From assembly GCA_963580455.1 (NCBI GenBank), contig OY756961.1, positions 10,583,001 to 10,647,000 on the forward strand: a stretch of DNA of 64,000 bases, given 5' to 3'. A program made the translations under genes and the position numbers. Shown in pieces: positions 40,610 to 49,586 of this stretch (within the stretch, counting starts at the first letter, position 1; each line of letters begins with the position of its first letter). Source of the DNA: Euonymus europaeus (taxonomy: Eukaryota; Streptophyta; Magnoliopsida; Celastrales; Celastraceae). The notes under the pieces were generated by a model. The model worked only from the letters and a program-made list of their open reading frames with translations. It was not told the origin of the DNA and searched no databases.

Positions 40610-41037
40610 TGATTGGGATGATATTTTGCATATTTTTGTGGAGTTTTGAAAGTAAAACGTTGAGTTTCAATGCTTAAATACCACATTTTAGGTTTGAGTT
40701 GCCGAAATCCATGTTAATGAGCCAATGCATAATTCAACACTTTGACATAGTAATTTTAAGTGTTTTCTAGTGGTTCAAGTTGGTTTGGTAGCTTAGAGAT
40801 AGGAAATCCAAGTTTTGGGCATAATGGTTGAAGTTGTGGAAATGCTATCTCTTAAGCATTTGAGTTTTAATATGCCGAATTTTGTTCTATCAACCTAAAA
40901 ATGGTTTTGACACTTGTTTAAGTATGTTTCAGTCATTTATGACTTGTTTGAATGATTTTTGTAGGCTTCGGATTGATCGGGATTGAATATGGAAGAAAAT
41001 GCATAAAAGGAGCTGCAAAACTGAAGTTTACTGTCAA

Positions 41038-41194
41038 CCGTCCGGACGCGTATCAGAAGCCGTCCGGACGGACAAAGAAGAAAGGCGGACAGTGGCATTT
41101 TCTGGCATATCCGTCCGGACGGTACTGTTCACCGTCCGGACGGTTGAAGAAGAAAGCCGGACAGTGCTGTTTTCAAGCGTATCTGTCCGGACAG
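41038..41194. promoter_or_regulatory. Cluster of GC-rich 12-bp palindromes in the 5' LTR
   Basis: Three perfect copies of CCGTCCGGACGG lie at 41060-41071, 41111-41122 and 41132-41143. A partial copy is at 41038-41048, and a related perfect palindrome CTGTCCGGACAG is at 41183-41194. Each contains TCCGGA. Half-site-like GCGGACAG and CCGGACAG stretches lie between them, and the units alternate with AAGAAGAAAG. The GC-rich, CpG-dense block stands out in an AT-rich LTR. A regulatory role such as dimeric factor binding is inference. Confidence 0.55.
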
Positions 41195-42020
41195 CACTGC
41201 GCAATAATTTTCGGGTCAACTTTTGAAGGTGCAAATGATCGAATTTGAAGACACTTTCTTCTACAAAGTTAAAGTAGACATCCAGATATTTCCAACGAGT
41301 GCTCATACGAATAAATCCATTGAGAATTGAAGTCTGTGGAATTAGTACAAGATACTGCCTTGAACAGTTCCAATAATTTCGGGTTTTATGATTTTTACTC
41401 AATTCTTGAAGGGGCAAACTTGTCTAATTACTTTATTTGACCAATGGGACTTATTTGTAATAGGTTAGGATGGTCTTTTAACATAGGTATGAGGGTTTTA
41501 TGGGTTGGGAGACCCCATTCTTTGAACAACACTCATTTTGGCCGAAAATACATATTCATTAGGGTTTTTGTTCTCTTACCTTGTTCTTCATCTTTGATTC
41601 TTGCTTGGGGTTCGAAAATCACATTCAAGAAGATTGCTAGGTGTTTTGGAGACCCAACCAACTAGAAGAAGAAGCTTTTTCCTCCTTGTAGAGCTTGAGA
41701 AGAGCCCAAGTTGGTTTAGCTTCAACCTCTCTTTGTAGATTGGAAGGCCACTTTGCCTCAACATTCGATATTGGATTTGACTTCTAAACTCTCTTTGCTT
41801 ATTGTTTTTGCATTTTATTTATCGCATTTCGATTCATAGTTTTTAGTTCAATCTTCTTGTGTTTTGTTATTCCGATTTAGCTTCCGCTTTAACGATATAT
41901 GCCATGTTTAGTTGTGTTGATTTTGATTTCAATTTTCTGCAGTAGCTTAGTTTCCATTTCCATTTCATATATTGCATATTAGGGTTTAGTCCATCAATCA
42001 CCCAAAGAGGAAAACCGAAT

Positions 42021-42035
42021 CTAACCAATGGTTAG
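42021..42035. other. Small inverted repeat near the 3' end of the 5' LTR
   Basis: CTAACCAATGGTTAG is a perfect 7-bp inverted repeat around a single central base. It is conserved in the 3' LTR at 50995-51009. It could fold in the RNA leader, but the loop is too short for a stable hairpin without opening the inner pairs. No function is assigned. Confidence 0.4.
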
Positions 42036-42224
42036 TATAATTTTGCCATCACTTGCATTGTGAATACCATATTTAATTAAGTAATTAGGTTAATAATCCA
42101 TAGACCCAAGCCGAAACCAAAAGTCTTTGTGAGACGATTTGGGATTCACTCCTATTATTACTTTGAAAATCCTACACTTGGGAAAGCGTTAATCCACTTA
42201 CCTATTTTGGGCGAGTCAAGTTTT

Positions 42225-42242
42225 TGGCGCCGTTGCCGGGGA
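42225..42242 (+). other. Primer-binding site, complementary to tRNA-Asp
   Basis: TGGCGCCGTTGCCGGGGA begins six bases after the LTR end. It is the reverse complement of a tRNA 3' end TCCCCGGCAACGGCGCCA, which from memory matches plant tRNA-Asp(GUC) including the added CCA. This primer is typical of the Athila/Tat group. It primes minus-strand cDNA synthesis. Confidence 0.92.
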
Positions 42243-42334
42243 CTTTTGTCCTTCGGTTCGGGTCTTCCTTTTTTTTATTTTATTTGTATGGTGTTCTTAA
42301 ATTTCTACTCTACTTTGTGATTGCTTGATGTTGC

Positions 42335-43717
42335 ATGTCTTGGGTTAGAGACGATCATAATAGGTTGCGTAGAACATCTAGCAATACAAGTAGCATTGTT
42401 AGTCTTGAAACTGATTTTGCATCTGTGACTTCTGAAAGTGATTCTGAGCTTGGTTTGCCTATTTTGTTTGACGAAGAAGTTTGTGAAAACATGGCTAATC
42501 CTGCACCACGTACTCTTAAGGATTTTATTCAGCCCACTCGCACTACTACTCCTTCATGCATCATATTACCTGAAAATGCACCTCCATTTTCTGTTAAGCA
42601 TGGCATGATGTCAGTGATACCTCAATTCCATGGCATGGAATCTGAGAGCCCTTACCAGCATCTTACTGATTTTGAGTTAGCTTGCACTACTTTCATTAAT
42701 AGGGCTAACACTGATGAGTATGTTAGATTGCGTTTGTTTCCTTTCTCTTTGAAGGATAAGGCTAAGTTGTGGTTTAATCAATTGAGAGCTAATTCTATTA
42801 CTAGTTGGGTTGATATGCAACGTGAGTTCTTACAAAAATTCTTTCCATTTCAGAGAACTCAAATGATTCAAGAGAAGATAGCTCAATTCACTCAGAAGCA
42901 TGATGAGACTTTCCAAGCTAGTTGGGACCGCTTCAAGGAGTTATTGAATATTTGTCCACATCATGGCTATGAGTCTTGGAGAGTTGTCAACTACTTCTAT
43001 ACGGGTCTGACGCCGGAGTGCAAACAATTTGTGCAAACTATGTGCAATGGAGAATTCTTTGATAAAGAGCCAGACGCCGCATTGGATTTCTTTGATTATC
43101 TTGGAGAGAGTGCTAGCCAGTGGAATACAAGAACTGACAGAATTGCTATAGCTGCTCAACCTTTGAGAACCATCCCAAGTGGTGGTAAATATGAGTTGAA
43201 GGAAGATGTGGATGTTCAAGCTAAGCTAGCTACTTTGTCTAGAAGACTAGAGATTATGGAGTTGGAAAAAGTCAAGGCAGTGAAAACGGTGGAACCATGT
43301 AACTTATGTGCTGATTCTAGCCATAAGACTCAAGATTGCCCTATCATGCCTATGATGGAGAATGGAATGGACCAATTGCAAGCTGCAAATTGGGTCAACA
43401 AGATGAATAATCCTTATTCAAACACATACAATCCGGGATGGAGGAACCATCCTAACTCTTCGTGGAGGAATGATCAACCAGGACAGTCTTCACAGAGTTA
43501 TCCACAACAGATGGCTCCTCCACAGCAGTTTCAGCATACTCAGAGTTATCTTCCTCCAATAGCACCTCCTGGTTTTCCTCTTCAACAACCAGTTGCTCCA
43601 CCCAAGAAGTCTCTAGATGATACCATAACACAGATGGCTACCACTTTTCAGCAGTTCATGCAGGTTCAGGCTACTACAAACAATCAGAATACACAAGCCA
43701 TCAATGACTTGCGATGA
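42335..43717 (+). CDS. gag: Gag (capsid and nucleocapsid) of the Athila element, 460 codons
   Basis: Gag forms the cytoplasmic virus-like particle that packages element RNA. The start is the first ATG of the frame, about 90 bases after the primer-binding site. Residues 1-55 are Ser/Thr and acid-rich. The conserved retrotransposon Gag core spans about 85-260, including LRLFPFSLKDKAKLWFN from about 133. A CCHC zinc knuckle (C322-X2-C325-X4-H330-X4-C335) is the RNA-binding nucleocapsid. The C-terminal third is Gln/Pro-rich. The frame ends at TGA 43715, but the reading frame stays open beyond it as the usual linker to protease, so this stop probably truncates a longer polyprotein. The core is otherwise complete. 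Confidence 0.93.
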   Translation: MSWVRDDHNRLRRTSSNTSSIVSLETDFASVTSESDSELGLPILFDEEVCENMANPAPRTLKDFIQPTRTTTPSCIILPENAPPFSVKHGMMSVIPQFHGMESESPYQHLTDFELACTTFINRANTDEYVRLRLFPFSLKDKAKLWFNQLRANSITSWVDMQREFLQKFFPFQRTQMIQEKIAQFTQKHDETFQASWDRFKELLNICPHHGYESWRVVNYFYTGLTPECKQFVQTMCNGEFFDKEPDAALDFFDYLGESASQWNTRTDRIAIAAQPLRTIPSGGKYELKEDVDVQAKLATLSRRLEIMELEKVKAVKTVEPCNLCADSSHKTQDCPIMPMMENGMDQLQAANWVNKMNNPYSNTYNPGWRNHPNSSWRNDQPGQSSQSYPQQMAPPQQFQHTQSYLPPIAPPGFPLQQPVAPPKKSLDDTITQMATTFQQFMQVQATTNNQNTQAINDLR

Positions 43718-43729
43718 ACAATTCAGAAA

Positions 43730-46468
43730 ATGAATACTACTTTAAGCACTCTTGAGAAGGGGAAGTTTCCAGCTCAACCCCAACCAAATCCCGCAGTCTA
43801 TAAACAACCGTCTCAACAACATGTGCATAATTTTTCTGGAGATGGTTTTGAGACAACCAAGGCAGTTACCACTTTGAGGAGTGGAAAGCAGATTTCTAGA
43901 CCTGAGGCCCCTGTTGACTCTCAGCATTCTAGTCCTGCTTGTGTGAGTGCACCTGCGGTGGTTGAGGTGGAAAAGGAGAAAGAAGAAGAGAAAGATAAAG
44001 AAAATTCAGAATTGAAGACCCCAGCTGTGGTGGAGGAAGAAACGGAGAGAGTTTATCGACCTACTGTACCTTATCCACACAGATTGAGAGTTGGGCAGAT
44101 GAACAAGCATCATACTGAGATTCAGGAAATTTTCAAGCAAGTGAAGCTCAATATTCCACTTTTAGATGCTATACAGCAAATCCCTTCCTATGCTAAGTTC
44201 TTGAAGGACTTATGTACTGCTAAAAGGAAGGTGAATGTGACCAAGAAGTCCTTTTTGGTTGAAGAAGTTGGAGCTTTGATTATGAGTGATGCTCCTCAGA
44301 AGCTGCGGGATCCTGGCTCACCTACTATTTCCATTATGATAGGTGAGAGAAGGCTCGAGAATGCCTTACTTGATTTGGGGAGTAGTGTGAATTTGTTGCC
44401 ATTATGGGTTTATGAGCAACTTAATATTGGAGAATTGAAGCAGACACCCATGCTTTTACAGATGGCGGACAGAACAGTCAAGAAACCAAAGGGAGTTGTG
44501 GAAGATGTCTTGGTGCAAGTGAACAAATTTTACTATCCTGTGGACTTTGTAGTCCTAGAGATGCCACACCCAACTTCCACTCTTGCTAGTGCTCCTATAA
44601 TTCTTGGGCGACCTTTCCTTGCCACCACTAATGCCTTGATCAATTGCAAAAGTGGAATGCTCAAGATTACTTTTGGCAATATGACTTTTGAGACTAATGT
44701 CTTCACTGCTTGCAAGATGCCTAGTGACTGTGACGATTCAGAGCTAGAAGCAGTAGATTGGGTTCAAAGCTTTAGCCCATCAGACTTATACTCTGTTCTT
44801 GATTCTGAGAGTATATATGAGGATACATATCCTAAGAAATCTAGCCAAGTTGATGATCTAGAAGATGACTTGGATGAATTTGCTCCTGTCACATCAGAGG
44901 AGTTCTCTGATATTGATGACTTTGCTGAGTTTGAGGATGTGAGCCACATTGGTAGATGGCGGAGACCAAACTTTGAGATTTTTGATCCACCAGAGGAGAT
45001 GAAGCCATCCATCGAGGAAACTCCCACTCTTGAGCTGAAAAAGCTTCCTGAAGATTTGAAGTATATTTTCCTTGGTCCAGAAGAGGGCACATTCCCTGTT
45101 GTCATTTCATCTAAGCTCACTTCTGTGCAAGAAGCCAGCTTGGTAGCAGTACTACAAAAGCACAAGGGAGCTATTGGCTGGACCATTGCAGACATCAAGG
45201 GTATTGACCCTAATATTTGTACTCATAGCATTTTTTTGGAGGGAGATCCTACACCAGTCAGAGATGCACAGAGGAGACTCAACCCCGCCATGAAGGAAGT
45301 GGTGAAGAAGGAGGTTCTGAAGCTGTTAGCAGTTGGAATCATTTATCCTATCTCCGACAGTAAGTGGGTGAGTCCCACACAGGTAGTCCCTAAGAAATCT
45401 GGCTTAACTGTCATTGAAAATGCTTCAGGTGATTTAATTCCTACTAGGAAAGTGACTGGATGGCGCATGTGCATAGACTACCGAAAACTGAATTCGGTTA
45501 GTCGCAAAGACCATTTGCCCTTTCTTGACCAAATTTTGGAAAAACTTGCTAGAAATGAGTTTTATTGTTTTTTAGATGGTTTTTCTGGATATTATCAAAT
45601 TGCCATAGCTCCAGAGGACCAGGAAAAGACCACTTTCACTTGCCCTTTTGGCACGTTTGCCTTTAGGAGGATGCCATTTGGCTTATGCAATGCCCCTGCC
45701 ACATTTCAACGCTGCATGATGAGCATTTTTTCTGATATGCTTGAGGACATGTGTGAAGTGTTTATGGATGATTTTTCTGTGTTTGGATCCTCCTTTGATG
45801 TTTGCTTGAAAAATTTAAATGCTGTGCTCACTAGATGTGAAGAAAAGAATTTGTTACTTAATTGGGAAAAATGTCAGTTTATGGTGACTAGTGGGTTGGT
45901 ACTTGGACATTTAGTGTCAAAACGTGGAATAGAGGTCGATAGGGCTAAGATAGAATTGATTTCTCAGTTACCTATTCCTAGGAGTGTGAAGGATATTCGA
46001 TCTTTTCTTGGTCATGCCGGCTTTTACCGTCGTTTTATTCAAGGTTTTAGTGCTATCACCAAACCATTGTGTGCTTTATTGCAACATGATACTGAATTTG
46101 TTTGGTCTGATAAATGTCAATCTGCTTTTGAGACTCTAAAGAAACACTTGACAGTTGCTCCTATCATGCAATCTCCTAGGTGGGATTTACCATTTGAACT
46201 TATGACCGATGCTAGTGATTATGCTCTAGGTGCTGTTTTAGGTCAAAGAATCGATGGTAAACCTTCTGTGATTTATTATGCAAGTAAGACATTGAACGAT
46301 GCACAGAAAAATTACACCACCACTGAAAAGGAATTGTTTGCTGTTGTGTTTGCTTTAGATAAATTTCGTTCATATATCATCGGTTCTCCTGTCACCATTT
46401 TTACTGACCACTCTGCTTTGAAGTATTTGTTGCAAAAGAAAGATGCTAAACCCAGGTTGATACGCTAG
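43730..46468 (+). pseudogene. pol: Pol part 1: protease, reverse transcriptase, RNase H (truncated)
   Basis: This segment continues the gag frame after the first stop; 43730 is the first ATG, but the frame is open from 43718. Numbering from 43730: a Lys/Glu-rich linker around 80-115; the Athila-type region NIPLLDAIQQIPSYAKF before protease; an aspartic protease with D215-L-G-S-S; reverse transcriptase about 505-760, with W578-RMCIDYRKLN and the catalytic F-M-D680-D681; RNase H with D827, E866 or E868, and D893. The block after IDYRKLN (45504-45530) seems two residues shorter than usual for Ty3/Gypsy. The segment ends at TAG 46466 after residue 912, just before a highly conserved LLLQEFD motif. 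The products would convert element RNA to cDNA inside the particle. With a stop on each side, this part cannot yield a normal Pol. Confidence 0.93.
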
Positions 46469-46894
46469 ATCTTGCTGCTTCAAGAGTTTGACATCACCAT
46501 CAAGGACAAGAAAGGTGTCGAAAATGTGGTGGCTGACCACTTGTCTAGATTGCAGCTACCCGAGTCTCATATTTCTCCACCTTTGCATGATGACTTTCCG
46601 GATGAGCATCTCTTTGCTGTGTCCCATGCACCTTGGTTTTCAGATATTGTGAACTACCTTGTCTCTGAGCAGATACCCTCTCATTGGAACATTCAAGACA
46701 AGCGTAGGTTCCTTTCTGAGGTTCGCTTCTATTACTTCGACTCACCCTATCTTTTTAAATATTGTGCTGATCAGTTGGTGAGAAGATGTATTCCTGATGA
46801 AGAGTTTGCTTCTGTGTTTGAGTTTTGCCATTCTGGGGCTTGCGGAGGTCATTTTGCAGCCCAGAAAACTGTTGCAAAAATTTTACAAAGTTGA
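46469..46894 (+). pseudogene. pol: Pol part 2: end of RNase H and integrase zinc-binding start
   Basis: The open stretch between the second and third stops has no ATG near its start and exists only as the continuation of Pol. It begins with the LLLQEFD motif that closes the RNase H domain, then GVENVVADHLSRL, the linker common to plant Ty3/Gypsy elements. It ends within the integrase HHCC finger: H121 (codon at 46829) and H128 (codon at 46850), with GGHFAAQKT. The paired cysteines lie beyond the TGA at 46892, so the finger is split by the stop. It is not a gene on its own. Confidence 0.88.
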
Positions 46895-46909
46895 CTTTAT
46901 TGGCCTACC

Positions 46910-47938
46910 ATGTTTAAAGATGTTGTGTTGTGGTGTAAAGCATGTGAATCTTGTCAAAAACTTGGAAAAATCACAGCTAGGAACATGATGCCCCTTTCTC
47001 CCATATTGACCCTTGAAATCTTTGATTGTTGGGGAATTGATTTTATGGGGCCTTTTCCTGTTTCTAATGGTTATATGTATATCTTGCTTGCTGTTGATTA
47101 TGTTTCCAAATTGGTAGAAGCTATACCATGTAGAACCAATAAGGCTGTCCTTAAGTTCTTAAAAGAATTGTTTGCACGTTTTGGCATGCCTAAGGCCATA
47201 ATTAGTGATGGGGGTTCGCACTTTTCTAATAAACCTTTTCAGCATCTCATGAAGAAATATGGAGTGACTCACAAGGTCTCTACTCCATATCACCCTCAAA
47301 CTAATGGCCAAGCTGAATTGGCAAATAGAGAGATCAAGGTTATTCTTGAAAAGACAGTTCATCCTAATAGAAAGGATTGGTCTGATAAATTACTTGATGC
47401 TCTTTGGGCTTATAGAACTGCATTCAAAACCACTCTTGGCATGTCACCTTATCGTTTGGTTTATGGTCGTGCATGTCATTTGCCTGTTGAGATTCAACAT
47501 CATGCTTTATGGGCTATTAAAAAGATTAACCATTCACTTGATGATGCCCAAGGCTTGAGAAAGTTGCAGATTTCAGAGCCGGAAGAAGCAAGAAGGGAGG
47601 CATATGACAATGCCAAACTGTCCAAGGAGAGGATGAAAGCTTTGCATGACAAGAAGATCTTGGATAAACAGTTTTTCCCTGAGCAAGAAGTGCTTCTCTA
47701 CAATTCCAGGCTCCACATTTTTCCAGGAAAGTTGAAGACTCGTTGGAGTGGCCCCTACATTGTCAAGAAGGTTCATTCCCATGGTGCTGTGGATATTTCC
47801 AATCCGAAGAATGGGACCACCTTCACTGTGAATGGACAGCGGCTCAAGCCATTCCTTACTCCCTATGCACCAGAGGATGAGACACTCCTTTTACAGGATG
47901 TCCAGGGAGTACTCTCAACTTCTCTTGCTGTTATTTGA
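46910..47938 (+). pseudogene. pol: Pol part 3: integrase catalytic core and C-terminal domain
   Basis: This segment is in frame with the rest of Pol; 46910 is an internal Met, not a real start. The cysteines C12 and C15 complete the zinc finger begun upstream. The catalytic core shows the D44, D100, E136 triad with 35 residues between D100 and E136 (D,D-35-E), and STPYHPQTNGQAE is well conserved. Near the C terminus, R278-W-S-G-P-Y is the GPY motif; no chromodomain follows. Integrase inserts the cDNA and gives the 5-bp duplication seen here. The frame ends at TGA 47936. The core looks intact, but translation from the genuine start is blocked by the stops upstream. Confidence 0.92.
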
Positions 47939-49583
47939 TTATGCATATACCTAGTCATGGGGGTGCTGGTGCCGTGACATTACTCCGTTTGTTTGTGGTA
48001 CTTTGGGAGTATTGTAGTCTTAGAACCACTTAGTGTTTTGCATTTGCATTGAATAATTACTTACTGTGCACCATTTTGTTCGTTCCATCCATGGAGACCA
48101 TGTCTTACTCTAGTTGGGGGTGGGGGTGCCCAGTTTGTGTTTGGTTTAGTTTTTCAAAAATAAAAATAAAAGTTTTTTTTTTAAAAAGAAAAAAAGGAAG
48201 AAAAAAATCCTGAAAATGTGTGTCATGAAAAGCTTTGTGTTGTTGTGATTCCTTGATTGTCGATGATGAAAATTATGAACCATGACTTGTTGTGAGAGGC
48301 ATGTAAGATCCCTTGGATTGTGCTTGACTTTTTAGTTTGTCTTGTTTTGAAGTTTGGACTATTCTCTCTTCCCCTGAGCACATGACCATGCGGCTTTGAA
48401 GTGTTGGATATTTAGAGAAGTTATGCTTAGTGTTAGTCTTTTGAATCTCACAAGCACTAGAACTCACTTGATAAACTCTTGAGGCGAAATCCTAGTTCAC
48501 ACTTTGACTGATGAGATGACATAAGGCCTTCTTTGGTCGTTTGAGCTTAATTTCAAGCCTACCATACCTTAAATATATCCCTAGTTGTCCCCTCCTAGCC
48601 AAATGTTAACATTTTTCTTCAATACCTACATATGCACCTAGCTAAAAAAAAAAAAAAAAAAATTTCCCCATACATCACCCACACAATTGGATATACATGT
48701 TTTTTGTGGGATGCTTGTGCATATCAGCATGCATATGGGTTGAGTGATGCGTTTTTGTGATGGTACATTTTGTAAGGTGTTGCTTGCTTTAAAGAAGAAA
48801 AAAAAGTGAAAAAAGAAAAGAAGAAAAAAAAAATAGCAAAAGAAGGCAACAACTTAGTTCATTGAATGAAAATATCCAAGTTTGGGATATATGTATAGAG
48901 TAAGACGGTTGCATGCCATCAATAAAATCAATGTGGCACATATATACAAAAAAATAAAAAAAAATAAAAAAAAAAGAAAAAAATGAGAGTAGAGAAAGAA
49001 AAAGCAAAGTGAGTGTGAAAAAGGTGAGTTGGGACTACTTTGGGGTATATGTGCATGCATGCATATGTATGACCATTATTACATTGACATGTATATTTGA
49101 GTTGTGGTTTCAGCCTAAAATTTCCATTTTGACATACCAATAGCCTCAACCTACATTACATGCTTTAAAAGTCCTATTGGATCATTGGTTTTGTGTTGGG
49201 CTACATTAGTGGAGAGAAGTTTTGAAAAGTGAGCATATGGCGGCTTGCACTTTATGATTGAGATTCATTTGATGAATCACTCTTGCATTTTCTAATCTAA
49301 ATTGATGGCAATGATGTTCCAAGTGGTCACGCACACACACACGAGAATGGTTTGGTTTCAAAATGAAGCAACCTTTTTAGTTAAAATCAAGACTTGGTTG
49401 AGATTTGTGTTTTCTTGCATCTTTGTTATGTGTTCATTCTGAGGGTTAAACACTTAGGAAAGAACTTGTCAATGCATGCTTACACTCACACATGTTCTAG
49501 ACAAATTGGTTCAAAGGAAATTTTTCTCCCCGGAATTCATCCCAATTTATTTTCACTATTTTGCTTGAGAACTAGCAAAAAGC
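47939..49583 (+). other. Non-coding 3' region of the element, no envelope-like gene
   Basis: These 1645 bp lie between the integrase stop and the 3' LTR, where many Athila elements carry an envelope-like frame. No frame longer than about 85 codons exists and none resembles a membrane glycoprotein. Visible features are G-rich runs (TTGGGGGTGGGGGTGCCC near 48114), a poly(A) run around 48643-48662, and two long purine-rich tracts of A with G at about 48791-48835 and 48947-49015. A short CA repeat lies near 49330. Short antisense open frames over the A-rich tracts are Phe/Leu-rich artefacts of composition. Confidence 0.75.
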
Positions 49584-49586
49584 TAG
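49572..49586. other. Hairpin at the internal boundary of the 3' LTR, in place of a clear polypurine tract
   Basis: CTAGC-AAAAA-GCTAG forms a perfect 5-bp inverted repeat that straddles the start of the 3' LTR at 49584. The plus-strand primer should lie immediately upstream, but the only purine runs are AGAA and AGCAAAAAG interrupted by C. GTTGGGATG just inside the LTR is an alternative degenerate tract. The plus-strand primer position is therefore uncertain. Confidence 0.4.

Larger units (their letters stand above)
40610..42218 (+). repeat. 5' long terminal repeat (1609 bp)
   Basis: This copy starts TGATTGGGATG and ends GGGCGAGTCA, so it has canonical TG...CA ends, and it lies between AGCAA and the primer-binding site. 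It aligns without gaps to 49584-51192. Differences (5'/3') are at 40611 G/A, 40612 A/G, 40752 A/C, 41179 G/A, 41223 T/G, 41310 A/C, 41447 G/A and 42167 A/C. A possible TATA-like stretch (GCATAAAAGG, about 41001) lies just upstream of the GC-rich palindrome cluster. The transcription start and polyadenylation site cannot be fixed from the sequence alone. Short open frames inside it on both strands recur in the other LTR and have no recognisable protein. Confidence 0.96.
42335..47938 (+). pseudogene. gag-pol: gag-pol polyprotein frame of the Athila element, interrupted by three stops
   Basis: One continuous reading frame of 1868 codons, including the final stop at 47936-47938, runs from the ATG at 42335. 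It is broken by TGA at 43715-43717, TAG at 46466-46468 and TGA at 46892-46894. All four open segments are in the same frame, so there is no frameshift. Sequence on both sides of each stop continues recognisable Gag-Pol protein, and two of the three stops fall inside conserved domains (end of RNase H; integrase zinc finger), so they are mutations rather than programmed signals. The first lies in the Gag-to-protease linker, where a natural gag stop cannot be wholly excluded. C-to-T changes, on one strand or the other, could explain all three. Confidence 0.9.

Noticed and set aside
40952..41248. 98-codon sense open frame in the LTR (and 49926-50222)
   Set aside because: Its protein content comes from the GC-rich palindromes and AAGAAGAAAG runs. 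No recognisable domain.
41034..41417. 127-codon antisense open frame in the 5' LTR, with its twin at 50008-50391
   Set aside because: It spans the palindrome cluster, its protein reads as repeated SVRT/TVRT translated from the palindromes, and it resembles no known family. It is present in both LTRs only because they are duplicates.
42225..42242. A tRNA gene at the GC-rich GGCGCCGTTGCCGGGG stretch
   Set aside because: Only 18 bases match the tRNA 3' end, with no cloverleaf around them. Position six bases after the LTR identifies a primer-binding site.
43715..43717. Programmed stop-codon readthrough between gag and pol
   Set aside because: The stop context is not a known readthrough signal, and two other stops interrupt conserved domains, so decay is the simpler explanation. 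A natural gag stop remains possible.
44764..45198. 144-codon antisense open frame inside pol
   Set aside because: A shadow of the acidic and Ser-rich Pol segment on the opposite strand; the sense strand carries the recognisable protein.
48789..49149. Phe/Leu-rich antisense frames resembling membrane segments
   Set aside because: They are translations of A/G homopurine tracts on the other strand, not a transmembrane or envelope protein.
47939..49583. Envelope-like gene downstream of integrase
   Set aside because: No long frame, signal peptide or transmembrane pattern on the + strand; longest frame is about 85 codons.
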